This document shows, piece after piece, positions 1-13,912 of a stretch of 64,000 bases of DNA (position 1 is the stretch's first letter; each line of letters begins with the position of its first letter). The translations under genes and the position numbers were made by a program. The notes beneath the pieces are model-generated. The model made no database searches. It had not been told where the DNA came from and was given only the letters and a program-made list of their open reading frames with translations. The stretch is from Pyrus communis (Eukaryota; Streptophyta; Magnoliopsida; Rosales; Rosaceae). The stretch is from assembly GCF_963583255.1 (NCBI RefSeq), contig NC_084808.1:13167501-13231500 (forward strand), read 5' to 3'.

Positions 1-43
1 TAATTCCAAGACTTCCAAAGGCCTAATTGAATAAAATATAATA

Positions 44-80
44 TATATATATATATATATATCAAATATATATATATATA
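44..80. repeat. AT microsatellite
   Basis: Interrupted (AT)n run at the window start. Confidence 0.9.
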
Positions 81-84
81 TGAT

Positions 85-271
85 ATTCGGATCGGATTCA
101 GGTACGGATATGGATTGGGTACCCCTATAACCATATCCAAAACCATAACCAAATAAAGTTCACGGTTTTTCCCCATATCCAAACCATACCCGAATTTTCA
201 TATCCAAATCCAATCCATTCGGGCGGTTATCCACGGTTATCGGGTTTTACGATTAGAATTGCCATCCCTAG
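85..271. repeat. Right part of a TAGGG-ended hAT-like element
   Basis: Words such as ACCATATCCAAA and GGTTATCGGG end at CCATCCCTA (271), which read inward is TAGGGATGGCAATTC, a common end of plant hAT-type repeats and like the element at 49041. The left end was not found and may lie outside the window. The boundary is inferred. Confidence 0.4.
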
Positions 272-407
272 ATTTGGATTCCCATCCGGATTATCTTTGC
301 GATGATTTTAGAGATTCTTACATCCTATTTGTTTATCGTATATCGTACTGCTACCTAGAATTCTCATCCAAAATTAGTAATAAGTTGACTAAATGTTGGT
401 TGACGAA

Positions 408-531
408 GCAAGTGGCTCTTTACCACAGTGGTAGAAAGGTGTTATGCCCATGCATGACGGCGTGAGTGCAAATCTCATTGATGTCTAATCTAACATCTAA
501 CGTACTAATGCTACCGCTCGGCTCAAAAAAA
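408..531 (+). mobile_element. tRNA-derived SINE
   Basis: A short element with a tRNA-like head (CAGTGGTAGAAAGGTG A-box zone and a degenerate B-box GTGAGTGCAAATCTC) ends in A8. Flanks are a 15-bp imperfect target duplication, ATGTTGGTTGACGAA (393-407) and ATGTTGGTCGTCGAA (532-546), 13 of 15 matching. It has no coding capacity. Confidence 0.75.
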
Positions 532-2021
532 ATGTTGGTCGTCGAAATTCTAATTCAACTATTACAAATTTTGTTTGGTCCTCCATTGTTTCTCGAAAGA
601 TTGGATGAAAATCAAAATGCAATCAATAAACAAAAACATTTTAAAGCATTTATTTATTTATTTAAGAATTGAATCATAAAGACAATGGTAATTAAAAAAA
701 AAAAGATATAACTACTAACTAGTAATTGTAATATTAATATATTTAAACTAGAAGAACTCTGTTGAATGAAATTCTTTTTTACTTGTAAACAGAAAATAAA
801 GTTTACACTCACATCCTCAACAAATGAGGTAGTCAACAGAATTATTGGACCTCAAAAGGCTTAGCAAATCCCAAAGCTACACCTCAGACAGTCAAAACTT
901 AGTGCCAATTTGGGGTTACTTTTTTCGAATAACCTTTTTCAAAAGTTTCTTAATTGCTACTTTGTTTGTTAAAGGTGCGGTGTGATAAAGTTGTTTCAAG
1001 CTAAACTTATAAAGCAGTTGGGGTGGTGCTTTCACTTCAGTTTATGCGCATATCAAAATCGGAAGAGACGGAAACGTTCAATGAATTTAGTTTACTTACT
1101 ATTAAAATCTGACCGTTTAATGGTATTTTTTTTCATTTGTAATTGAGAAGTATTAGATTCAATTCTTGTCAAAAATGAGTTGAACCATATTATTATAGTA
1201 AGCAGTCTATTATAACACTTAACCCACTCCACCACTCCCTTAATATAGATACTATCGTTTTTTTTAAAAAAAAAAAAAAACAAATACAGTTTACAAATCG
1301 CCTTTTTTTTCTTTTCTCGCAACATATAATCTCACACCACTATCAACAACGATTATTTTCACAACACAACAACGTCAGACTAAGCCTTAACAAGGTTTGA
1401 CAGTAAGACTGTACTTTTTACTAACTCACATTTAAAAGTGATTCGTATGCACTGAAAAATTGCAAATTGCAAAGATATCTCTCTTTTTCTATTTTTGCTT
1501 TCCCGGTTTTCGTTAAGGGAGAAGAAAATGACGATGGGATAACCTTTTTCAACATTGGAAGTATTCATTAATTTTTATGCTTTTTTATTTGTCAATTTGT
1601 TTTATCCTTTCTTGAATTGCTTTAAGAATATGATCATCTACACCGGCAAAAGAAGGTGAAGTATTAAGTTCCTCATGACCCAAAATACCGATTCATCAAA
1701 AATGTTATGCAAGTCTTAGCGAACACCAAGTAATAACCAACTTCTCCGATAACTTTATTCACAAGGCAAACATATTCGACAGGAATAACGTAAAAACAGT
1801 ACACATTCCCTTCATATTTGAGCCGTCGCACAGAAACCAGAACATGACCTCTCCAAACTATTTCCACTAAATCTCTACTACTTCCAAACTCTACTATTTG
1901 CTGCATTTCTATAATTTGTTTCAGACTCCCACTTGATAATACAAGCATTTAAACATGCACCAGTTGCTCTCATCATAAAATCTGCAAGGCATATGGATTC
2001 TGCACCGATGCTTTTATTAAG
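532..2021. other. Intergenic region downstream of ISA3
   Basis: No gene is recognised. The bases next to 2022 presumably include the ISA3 3' UTR. The rest is AT-rich with only short shadow frames. Confidence 0.4.
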
Positions 2022-5000
2022 CTAAGAATCTTCAACGGGAGAGAGTAATAGGATGATTGAAGAATAACTTAGCATGGGATATAAATTGGCGTCGAGAAAG
2101 TGAGCATACTGCTTAACTGCGGTATCTCTTTCTGGGACGTCACTAGAAAGGAAGTCAAATGGTGTGCACTTGCTGGTGTCGACCAAGGGCTCCCATCTGT
2201 ATCCAGGCCTCTCTGGCAGAGAAATGGTCACGGCTAAGTGGCTGGCATTGAAAGCAATATACAGCTCTCTCTTCACGGAGTCCACCTGGATTCACACTTA
2301 AGAGTCACGGACCAGGTAGTAGCAGACATTGACAATTAAAACAACCCAATAAGATACAAAAGAGAAACTATTAACCCCAACAATAACAGAAAATTGGTTA
2401 CTCCTACGATGCTGCTAAAGGTGGCACTTTCTGAGAGGTGTGCATGCTAGGACAAACACTTTTTGTCATCCAGCCTATGCAAAAGTGTTCTTAGACTGTC
2501 AACCTTGACCATACATTCAAACAAGAATTCATCTTATCTGCCAAGCTATATATCTATGGCCATCTAATGAAGACATAAGTTGAGGACCTAATTATTGATT
2601 TATTAGATTGCCACTATATATCCAACCTGCAAATTGGGTGTAGTCCGGCACAAATACATGAAAAAACTATGATAAAATTCTAAAAAATAACTTATCGTTG
2701 CACTTTTGTTACTTTTTTTTATTTCTATACAAACTTTTTCATTGCAATTCTTGTAACCCTGGTCCGACCTGTTCATACTTTTACACAAGCATCAGTACAC
2801 TTGTATCATACAAACACAGGTATTCTCCTTTAGGTTTGAGTCTATTCTAAAGATCAATAAAGTTGGTCTCCAAATTATAAGGGAACGCACTCATGTGGTC
2901 AAACGCCCTATGTGATCAAGGTCGATGGCTCCTTAATCTAGAGACCTACAAAAAGGTGTGCCAAGGCTCCTTTTGGGGCTCAAGCCTTGATTTCTACATG
3001 TTGGAAAACAGGCAGACCACTTGGAAGAGTATTTGGTATGTATTTGACAATGGGAGCATTCAGAAGAACCCAGGATAAACCAGTTACATGATATGTCTGA
3101 TGGGGTACTTCCTTGCAAGTTAAGACTTTTATGTAACACAAGGGCATAAGGCCACTGTGGAAGTTGGAACATGGAAATCTTCCACTTATCCCCACTTCAA
3201 TAAACAAGGTATGAGAATTAAAATTTGATTTTAAACTGCATTAGTCAGGGTGGTTAATACCAGAGTAAAGGCAACAAAGCGGCTTGTGTCAGACCAGTCT
3301 GGCACCCCTGGAGCATGACCATGCCACTGCAGCCTCTCTGCCGTTGGGAAGTCATTTAACCCAAGCGACTCGCATTCCCTGCATAATTCGCAGTGAGGAG
3401 ATACAAGACATCAATCAGAAAGCAAAGTATAATTACCTCCAACCAATAATGTAGATACATACTGGCGGAATTTGGTCATGAGGCAGCAAAATCTGAAAAA
3501 GTCTGATGAGGACTCTTCTTTCTTATCCCATCGAAAGTAATTAATCTACAGCACAGAAACAACCATAAAAAAATGAATAAAATAAAATAAAAATAGGGTA
3601 TGACAGAAAGAGTGTTGACAAGGTGTAGAAAAATACATAATTGTCATGGCAATATGTGTTGTTGTTTCCTCCCTTTGTATGGCCATATTCATCACCCATA
3701 CACAGCATTGGGACACCCTGATAAATAGAAGTAAAAATTGACTTAGTAAGCAGACAAAAAAGTATGCGACATCCTCAGCACAATCTACCTAGAAAGTGCC
3801 TGCATTTAAACAATATCTGCAGGGCAATATAGAATTCTGCTCCAAAAACTACAAGATGTAAAATCAAGTTAACGTACAAATTCAGGCTCTTCTTTTATTT
3901 TTAGAATGAGAATTCAGCAGGATCCATTCGATACTGGTAGGGTCGTACGAAAGTAAAGATCAACACCATTCAATAGGAAACCAAGTTAGCTGTATAGCAC
4001 TAATTTCTATTTCTCCTTTATTTCCTTGCACTGAAAACACACCAATTATCATGCCCTACTATTTTGGTGTCCATGAACTTCATGGATGCGCATGACCCTT
4101 CCCAGTTAATTGAAAATGTTGTCCAGAAATCTTTAAGAAACTAAAAGATATAATAAAAAATAAAACTCAGACTCGCTTTACAAGAAATCAAGGCCAACAC
4201 ACATGCTATAATAAGGAAGAGTCATAGTAGTCCTAATTAAGAGTCATAGTATAAAATGAACTATAACTGAACCTCGTTTCAATAAAATAGTAATAAGAAC
4301 AGCATCTTACTTGGGAGACCATGAGGCAGACAAAAAAATTCCGCATTTGTCGCTTCCTCAATTTCTTCACTGAGATGCTTGCAAACTCTCCCTCCTAAAT
4401 AATAGTAAATTGGAAAAACACCCCCACACCATTAAAATTTATAACAAAAACACTTCAAGAGCTCAATCCGAGAAAAAGCCCTCATCTATCCATTGGTGTT
4501 ACAAAGTAAGTAAGGTTTTTCTCTAAATAACAATGGATTAAAAGCGTGAGGCGTGGGCGAGGCGTCCGAGGGATAGCCCGGCCTAGGCGTGAGGTGTGAG
4601 GCGAAGCCTCACAGGACCTAAATTTTTTTTAATATATAGTTATATACATTGAGCGTACACATATATTATATTAAAAAAGAAGAAGATTATTAATCAATAA
4701 TCACCTGAGCACATACATATATATACATATATTATATTATATTATATTATATATACATACATACATACATACATACATAAAATAGAGGATGAAAAGCACA
4801 ACGAGCACACATATAACAATGCACGCATATAGCACACACATCCATTATATAAAAAAATAAAAATCAGAAAAAAAAAAAAGGCAGAGAGATGATAGTGCAA
4901 GGAAGAGGTATAAGACAGTTAAAACCCTACCCAAATTTGGGTTTGGGAGAAAAAAATTAAAAATTAAAAATTATAAATTATAAAAATTAAAAAAAAAAAA

Positions 5001-5899
5001 AAAAAAAAAAAGCCCTGAGGCGTGCCTAGGCGGCTCCGGCGACGCATTCCACCCACTCCCTCAAAACAGAGGCGGCAACCCTTACGCCCAGCCTTAGAGG
5101 ACGCCTAGGCGCGCCCTGAGGTGAGCCTTCTAAAACATTGCTAAATAATAAGGTTTGTAGTGTTTTTCTCTAGATTGTGATGTTATGAGAGGCTTATATG
5201 TGAAAAGCCCAACAGAATGACAACTAGTGTCTAAACGTAGTAACACAACCATGAAGTACAAATCTAAGATACATGCACAAAAGGTATCCATTTCCTGTAG
5301 GGCTGGCCAAGGGTCTAGTTTTTAAGATAACCCCTTTCATTGTTCAATGGGATAAGACAGAAAAAAACACCACAGATGTGATGTGGAGTTTATGTCCCAT
5401 AAACACATGATAAACATCTTTCCCTTTTTAGGGGTAATCAACCTTCTAAAAGCAAGAATAATCGATTCGCCACCTAAAGGATAAACGAGAAAATAAAAAA
5501 GTAAGAGAAAAGGAGGTAGAATATGAGTGGAAAGAAAACTATTAAGACAAGTGCAGGATATATGTCATCATAGAGCCAGATGAGACATTTTAGACCTTAA
5601 GAGTTTAGCATGCCTGATCATAAGGATTACAGCTGTGGTAACCTTATCACACAGACTGCCATCAGCATCAAACAAAGGTTAAATCCAACCATCACAGAAT
5701 ATATATTTATCAATATTCACCTGTCCACAGTTCCAGCTATTATTATGACTCTCTCCGTCATTGTTGTCTTCTCCATTTGCCAGGTTATGTTTGTTGTTAT
5801 AGGTTACCAAATCAGCTAAAGTAAAACCATCGTGTGCACAAACAAAATTGACACTACTCCATGGCCTCCCCCCTTCCTGGTCCAAAGAAATAATGTGTC

Positions 5900-5938
<39 letters not shown>

Positions 5939-8900
5939 CGCATACACAATGTTCAACATACCAGGATAGGATTCTCAAAGAAGGTTTATTAGTCATTGTC
6001 AAAAGAGACAGGAAAAACTTGAATTACCTGATATAAGTTGGGGCTCCCACAAAGGCATTCAGCCAAAGCCCCAGAAAAGCCATCTGTACCCTTGATAAAC
6101 TGCCGCACTGTGTCACGATACTGAAAATTACAGGAATTTACAAATTGTATCAAACTAAAATATCAAGGTCAAACAATATCATTGCATAACTGGCTTTATG
6201 ACTAATCTATAAAATAGACCACAGTCCTATCAGCAGGTTTCAGGACTCAAAGATGCTGGAGAATAAGGTCATGAGTTAAAACACCAGACAACAAAAAAGG
6301 TTTTTAAGTAAAGCCAAATGTTTCTGTCTCGAACACATTAATGCACTTGTAATGTTGGTTAGACTTTAGTGAGACATCAACTGGCCGAAAGTATGAGATG
6401 CCAGTGCCCAAATAATAGAATAATTAGACATAGTTATGATGAAAGTGTGGAAAAGAAGATCAGGTCTATTAGGACCTTCTTACCTGAAGAACAAGTGGAT
6501 GTTTTTGATTCTGTTATAATGTTCTTTATCTTGGTCACTTTGGGTTAATTGAAATGATGACAATAACAGTACAATGTATTAACACACCTTCCCATTCCAT
6601 TCTGACCAATTACCCCAGTGAGGAAACATGCCAACTTGGTACAGGCCTCCTGCATCCCATGCTTCAGCTATAAGCTGTTTGGGAACCAAAAAATAGGCAA
6701 AGAAAGCCTGGTCACTTAACCTTTATACTAGCACACTAGTAATAGTAATTTCCAATAAGCTGGAGAAACTAACAAAATTTAAATTCATATGCAGGATCAA
6801 CTCATGGAAACCACTAAGCTAAATTTTTGTGCGGATCACAATAGCTCAAGAAAATTCTAGAAACAAGAATACAAAAATGACAAGGAATTATTATGTAAAA
6901 TTCAAAACAACTTCAGTAAAACAAAGGAAAAGGGATACTCCAGGAAGCACAAAGGTAATGTAAGATATGTTATATAATTTTAAAGCAGCACCTTGCTATG
7001 GCGTGGCCATGTTTGGCTGGTCCCTTTTCTAAGAGAAGAAGAAAACTTACACTTGACTTATAAATGTCTATTAACTATTTTATGGCAGATTGATGATTAA
7101 TAAGAACAAAACTAAGTGTAGCCCTTTTAAATTTACTGTTAAATTGACAACTCATGGCATGGAGAGACAAACTTGATGAAATAACCATTCCAAACTGATT
7201 AAGAACAGAATGAACTAAATGGGTTTCGGAAAACTTGACCAAGGTGAGTTACGTCTCATATATCTTCCAAGGCATTGATTCTAATAGCGGGTCACCCCTA
7301 AAACCCAACTGTATTTGGAGTTTCTATGTTCTAGAATGTAGACATAGGGATGTTGATGCAGTTGGAGATGTCTAATTTTTTCTCAGCACGAAATTTTAAA
7401 GTATCAAAGAGGCTAAATCATTTTCAAATGACGACCCTTGGAAATCTTAGAAATACTGATAGCAAATGTGTATTTATATTTAAGACGGGTTTAAAGTAAG
7501 AACCTTCACTCCATGAAGTATTGGGTCATTACTTATCATGTCAACCAATGGTGGGGTAGCAAGAGGGGTTCCCGTTGTCAACAAGTCACCTTCTATTGCA
7601 CTCCCATATACATTAATTGCATTCCAGAGACTGTGGACAAAGAAGCAAAGATAAAAGGACTGAAATGAACACCAGTGTCCAGTATAAACTGATTCAGAAC
7701 AGAGCATCTGGCAGAAAACCTGCTACCCCTAGTCATAATAGAAGCGAGATCAAAGCGGAACCCATCCACATGCATCTCTGTTACCCAATATCTGTTGCAC
7801 AGAAAAGCAAAAAAATGACCTTTCTACCATTTGGAGTAAAGAAGTAGGAGAGGATGATCATAGATATGATACCAAAATTATCAAAAAGTGATAAAAAAAA
7901 AAAAAAAAAAAAACAAAGGACAGAGTTGCAGTTTTTCAGAAAAATGATAGAAGTGAAGATAGAAAACAAACAACCAGAAGAAAAAAAGTGGGCAAGATTC
8001 ATTCAGATATAGCAGTGGCAAGACATCACACTGACCTGGTGCCCAATATCTTATCAAAGCACTTATAAAATGTAAAAGGAATATATAGCCAACTAGCATA
8101 TGAGTTTTCAACTATGAACAAATTTTTTCTCTTTCAGAAACATGGAATAACTGAGCTTATAAGAACAGCAATTTGCTAGTTCCTTTCCATAATAATTATT
8201 AATTACAGAGGGAGATTGTCATATAGAGACAATGACATGATTCAGAAGCACAGTTAGGTTATGGAATGACACTATTCCATGACTATTACACAACTTTAGA
8301 TCTCAGAGCTCACAATGTAATTATGCAATGCAGATTATCTCAGGGAGCTATAAATAGGTTCCACATCAAATTCACCAATGCATATTTCAAATGATAAGAA
8401 ATTCTATCTGATAAAATTGAGACTGAACAGTCTGGAAATTCTACCTCAAGCAGTCTACAATAAACTGGCGCACAACAGGATGGTTGCAATTGAATGTGTT
8501 ACCACATCCCGAATAATTATAGAACTCTCCCTGTTAAAAAAAAAGGGACAATAGATTGAGTTCACAGCTTATGAATGAAGAGACGTCAACTCAAAAAAGA
8601 TGGCACGAGAAAAATGTCACAGAATTCTTCAGTTTACGACACAAATGGGACTCTAGGTCTGGGGCATGCAACGCAAACCTGACCTTGTTATGGTCTTCCA
8701 ATTCAATACCGCATATAAGGTATATGTTTAAAGATCAATATCCATAGGCAAACAAAATATAACAGCACTATAATGTTCTGCTGCTTCATTTCAGATTGAC
8801 CACATAACAACTATGTAATTCATGAAAAATGTACTCATAGAAAGAAGAAATCTCTGGAATGAAAAACTAAACGAGCTACTATGGACAGAGAGGGGCCAAA

Positions 8901-11900
8901 TTGGTCCAACACAAGACTGTGAGACTGGTAAAATACTTGTGTTTTAAACAAATTCACATCAAGCAGTAGGGTGCACATCATTCCCTTAAGAAAAACTTGG
9001 AAAATATGTCTCTTTTTTCCTTCAGTTTGTGCTGTTTTTCATTCTGCATAAAAGAAATATAAACTAAATTTTATTAAATACGAAGAAATTTGAAAAGATT
9101 GTAAACTTTCTTTCCTTTGTGCTGAATAAGGTTGATACTTGATAGACATACATAGAGGACTAAACCTAGCTGCTCTACTACCAAATTCACTACGAATTAG
9201 GAAACTTCACCCTGAGAGGAAAGCAGCTACTTGCATCATACAAAAGCATGCTCTTCTTCAGCAAAACAAAGCACACAATAGAAGCACATAAGATTATAGC
9301 AAAGATCCAATTACCATGGAACCACAGAAATAGTAATAGCACATAAACCCGCCATGTTCAAAGTATTAAAATTGTCCTCAACTAGATTCAAGGACCATAA
9401 CATTTAAAGTTTTGAACGAGATTCAGCAAAGGAGAAAACCATAAATATGAGAAGCATATGATTTCCAACCTGAGGAAAATAATGTTTTCAAAGAGAGTAT
9501 GAAGCCAAAGAACACAGAAAACATTACTAATTTCAGAGCTATACCTTAGGCGCAAGCATGTAATAGACACTATTATCAGCACCTCTAAAAGACAAAATGG
9601 GACCATTTTCATTCCCTTCAGCTGTGTGATTGAAGACGACGTCCATGATCACCTAATTTTAAAGAACTATTTTAGAAAACTTCAAACAAAATATCACATA
9701 AAAAATTCTGAATAATATTACTATTGCATATCACCTCAATTCCACGTTTATGTGCTTCTCTAATAAGAAACTTGACTTCATTTATTGCATCACGGCCACA
9801 ATTACGTATGCCAGCAGATGAATATCTTATCATTGGTGAAAAGTAATTGAGAGTCGAGTATCCCCAAAAATTTACCCTGAAGAAAAATAAAAATTGATTT
9901 TAACAAAATATATGGCTAAAGGAACCAAAATCTTTTCCTCAGGATTCTAGGAAGTCAAAGGTTAAAAATTTCAGACTTAAAAAAAAGGTTGAAAATTTCA
10001 GCCCCATTGTGAAGGTTTTTCACAGGAGGGTGCATGTAATCTTATAGTAAAAAGCACCCATGAGTCGATTATACTCTAGAATTAGCGTCTTATAGATTTT
10101 TATTTAAAAGATTTGTTTCAGGTTACAATCTAGATTGTTATCTTGCATACACCTAAAGAAAACAATGTGTTGGGTTGTCCATCCCATGATCAGTCTCCTT
10201 AACTCATTAGAACTAATCATCTATGAGGATAATCCTATTCCCACATGGAGTAGATTTCCTAATGGATTAGATCCCAAATGGAGTAGACTCTAATGGATTA
10301 GATTTCCTAATTGATGAAGCCACTACCACAGCTATATAAAAAGAGTCACCGCACCCATTTACCTTTATCAGTAAGCAAGAGAACAATGTTCAGAATACCA
10401 CCTAAGGAGTTAGAGTGAGAGAATATTGAAAGGCAAGGTGTGTGAAAGAGAAGAAATGAGATGAGAGTGTTCTTTTGTTTTCCTGTTCTTTCTTTTTGTT
10501 AGTCAAGCCTTCAACCTAGAGGCTTGATGATAAATTTTGTTGTACCCATTATTTATATAGTTGGGATTTTTTCTTTGGTGCCATGATTACGTAAGCACAT
10601 AGCTGAACCGTGTTCATTCTTAGTATTTTTTATATTCTGGCTTACTTTCTTGCATTTCTGGAGTTTGTTTGTTGTTCCCATTCTTAAACAATTTCAAAAT
10701 ACAATGTGCATAGAAGAAAGAGGTATTGTACTTATAGTCACCCAAGACAGAATTGTAGCTGAAGTACTCCAACTCATTGAACTCATGACATGGCATTAAC
10801 TCTAAACAGTTGATCCCGAGCTCCTGCAAAACAAAGAAAACCTAGTAAGAACACACTAACATGTATGATCACATTATTTTATGATTGTCATGCTAAACAC
10901 TTATGTAGTAGATAAACAATTAAAACAACATTTACGTGATTAAAGAAAGATTATTCCTCTTATCTTTTATATAAATGAAATGATGATTCTTCTTTATTTG
11001 GGAATGCACTACAAAGTCATTAAAGAGATACTATCATGTCATTTTGTTCTAGTAAACATTCTTATACAAATAAAACCATTTTGTTTCCCAACTAAAACAT
11101 AAAAGTGGAACCTTTTTGTTTGGTTGATGGCTTGTGGGAAAGTGAATACTAGTCATATGCTCCAAATAAGACAACCTTATATTAGTAATTAACAATGGCA
11201 TATTTTTCATGAGGGACAGAGAAAAGTTCTGAACTTCTGATCATTTTCGCATTGCCCAATCTCAACTCTAATCAAAGTTAGGTTAATACGTGCCAACAAA
11301 AAGGCATTGGCTTCAACATGACCAAAGTTCCTAACGGCGGTCGTCATATGTCCAATGGGCTTCCAATGCACCATGCATGCTCACAACACTAGATTGTTTA
11401 CAAATTACAATATAATAGAAATAAAAATATATACCACCCTACATAGTGAAATAAACTTCCCTAGGAAGCATTTTTCAGAATTTTCCTAAAATTTCTCTGA
11501 ACTGACCTTTAAATGATCAAGCTTGTCCACCAAACCAAGGTATGTACCGGGAAACTCAGTCGCACTTGATTCATGCCTTGTGAACCCACGTACATGCATT
11601 TCATATATGATAAGGTCTTTTTGTGGATACTTCAGTGGTAAATCTCCTTCCCAGTCAAACTGAAATCAAAGGGAAGAACCAGTGTTGGAAAATATTCCGG
11701 ATCATAGAAAACAAATTCAAAATATTATCGCAAATTTAGTGTTGTTTACAATTAATTCTGTTGAACTGACTTTCCTAAAAAGATTTCCACGAGAGTGGAA
11801 AATAGAAGTTACAGGTTTGTTTTGACATTGTTATTTAAATATTGCGATGAAAAGATTAGAGAAACTAAAAATAAGAGGCCAGCTATAGGTTCCTCTAAGG

Positions 11901-13912
11901 AAAAACAAAAAAAATTTAATAATCATGGGAATGATACCAAATTTGTAACTTTTACCTGAAAACTACAAGCTTTGAAAAGGGAAAGTTAGGTTTTTCTCTC
12001 TTTTTACATCTAAGAATGCAAATATAATCTAAATTATAATCTCCTCATCCCACCCCCAACCAAGAAAAACTGGAAAATGCAACTTGATCAGAATATTTTC
12101 AGGCATCTGAGGCCTATGACAGGGCAGGCATAGAGGCTCCCCCATATATTTAAATTACCCTATATTTGAGAAGAGACCAAGAATTTATTTAAATTGAGAT
12201 GAATTCATCAGTGTATTTAACTTCCAATGAATCTGCTTGTTTAGAATAAAAGTTTTAAAGTCATGGAATTCATTTAGTACACAATCCATTAGCCCTTCCC
12301 CAATTAGACATCCAATTGAATTCTATGAAACTTAAACATAAATTTTTCATGAGGTTTTCCAAATTAAATGATCAACATCTACTGCCGGATCCAACTCAAA
12401 AGAACTGAATTCAAATTTTAACTAAACTTAAACTATAAAATTTACATGATGATATGTAAAAATTCACATATGCAACCTTAACTGACACATAAGAATAAGG
12501 GAAAGCACAGAGATCAAAGAGATACTTTATTTCTCTCTGTCTCATCATATTCAAATTATTTTGCTACTGAAATCAAAAGTATTAAGTCCTTCTAACAGAA
12601 CAAAGGAAAAATAAACAATTCCAAGTCAAAAGGTGGAAAATCTGAAGCAAAGAGATAACATCTGAAAGCAGGTGTGATGAATTGTTACCAAATTTCAAAT
12701 TACGACAGTATTTGTGGATAAAGTACCTGATCATCAAAAGAAGGTACCGTTCCAGCCATTTGAGGCCAGCAGTTACCATCAGGACCTAGCTTGCGGAATT
12801 CTCCTCTGCGGATAACTGCCTAGACAAATTTAAAATTAAAATAATATATGAGTCCCCCCGCACATTAAATTTAAAACCAAAAACAAGTTATTAAAACCAA
12901 TGCATGAATTATATGACACATCTATAGAAGCAAACCATGTTCGTTATTTATGATACAGATAAGAAACCGCACAATTCAATGAAACAATAAATAAAAGATG
13001 TGTTGCCGCTCATTGAGGTTAATAACCTTTGCATAAGGATCCAATACAACTCTAGAAGAGTCATAGTAGTGTCCCTCTTCGGGCGAAAACTTCCCATCAA
13101 ATTTGTAACCATAAAGCGTATCTTTGAAATCTCCCTTGAGAAGTACATGCCACACATTTCCGGACTTGTTGGTCGAAGAATCAAGCGGAATCTGCTCAGA
13201 AACTTTATCCTACATCAAATGCATATCAATGATTAGTTAATCAATTATTTACGTAGCACAAGTTAATAAACTCCACAAGTTTCAATCTTTTTATAAACAA
13301 TCAAATTGGGGAGGGGCTATTCAAACTCGGGACCTCGAATGCAAGGGAAAATGCTCTTAACCAACTGAGTATCAATTTAAGTTCAGTTAAGTAGAACTAA
13401 TACAAAAGTGCACTGCCACTAAAAGAAGCAATCTTTCAGCCTTTCGGCACCGACAAAGCAAATCCTCACAAGAAAAATATAACAGCAGCACGAGAAATCG
13501 GCAACAAGATGTTCACTTTATGATTTACCTCCTCTAAATCGGAGAGAGCGATCAAACAGAGAGTGACGGAAACCGCATTGCCGGAATAGACGGCGAAGTT
13601 AACCCCGCCATCACGCGCCGTGGCACCGAACGGACTCGGATACCCATCGGACACCTGAAAACGATGCAGTTTCGGCCTGTCGACCACCACCGCAGTCTCC
13701 GACAGCTCAGTCCCTGCCCCGCCATTACTCGCCTTCACCGCCACCGCCGGAGCATCACCACCAAACCCTCGCATCAGCCAATTCAAACTCTTCTGATTGG
13801 GATTCCGGTGCCCGGCATTGGGAAAGGCAAAGCGCTGGGGGTTTTGGCGGGGAAGACGGAGATTGGGAGCGGTGGGCCAGGTGCTGCACTTGGTTAGCTG
13901 CTGTTGCGCCAT
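2022..13912 (-). CDS. ISA3: Isoamylase 3, chloroplastic (starch debranching enzyme), 18 exons
   Basis: Isoamylase-type debranching enzymes hydrolyse alpha-1,6 branches; ISA3 acts in the plastid stroma mainly on short branches during starch breakdown (family knowledge). Coding exons, 5' to 3': 13529-13912, 13027-13209, 12727-12819, 11507-11659, 10732-10823, 9735-9876, 9545-9652, 8445-8530, 7720-7791, 7504-7630, 6588-6674, 6028-6120, 5721-5876, 4311-4394, 3637-3717, 3463-3545, 3261-3378, 2022-2285. All junctions are GT/AG and keep one frame, giving 801 aa, slightly longer than the usual 760-800. Residues 1 to about 60 look like a plastid transit peptide. A CBM48-like region spans about 85-190. 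The GH13 motifs are NHTAEG near 358, GFRFDLAS with the nucleophile Asp428, AEAWDAGG with acid/base Glu484, and [10 protein letters not shown] with Asp556. The gene reads as intact. ISA3 is preferred over ISA1/ISA2 from the conserved [15 protein letters not shown] and C-terminal SYSSIILLL sequences; ISA2 lacks catalytic residues. Confidence 0.95.
4531..5140. mobile_element. Non-autonomous hAT-like element in ISA3 intron 13
   Basis: A 610-bp element lies between a perfect 8-bp duplication CTAAATAA (4523-4530 and 5141-5148), the length made by hAT transposases. The ends form an inverted repeat: CAATGGATTAAAAGCGTGAGG on the left against CAATGTTTTAGAAGGCTCACC from the right. GC-rich subterminal stretches made of GGCG/CCTAGGCG words flank an AT-rich core with ATAC microsatellites. 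It has no coding capacity. It lies in the intron between exons 13 and 14 and does not disturb splicing signals. Confidence 0.88.
5902..5936. repeat. GA microsatellite in ISA3 intron 12
   Basis: Near-perfect (AG)n run of about 17 units, just upstream of ISA3 exon 13. Confidence 0.9.
10168..10612 (+). mobile_element. Probable solo LTR in ISA3 intron 5
   Basis: It starts TGTTGGGTTGTCC and contains an LTR-like promoter, TATATAAA at 10333-10340, followed by a leader-like purine-rich region and a T-rich stretch typical of Copia LTR 3' parts. No coding region and no second LTR are present. The right boundary and target duplication could not be fixed. Confidence 0.4.
13300..13380 (-). mobile_element. 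SINE head in ISA3 intron 1
   Basis: On the minus strand the stretch reads ACTCAGTTGGTTAAGAGC (A-box-like) and GAGGTCCCGAGTTTGAATAG (B-box-like) at tRNA spacing. It lacks a tRNA's paired acceptor stem, so it is a tRNA-derived SINE rather than a gene. Tail and flanking duplication are not clear. Confidence 0.55.

Noticed and set aside
13300..13380. Possible tRNA gene on minus
   Set aside because: A- and B-box-like sequences are present, but there is no paired acceptor stem or clear anticodon arm. It is better explained as a SINE head.
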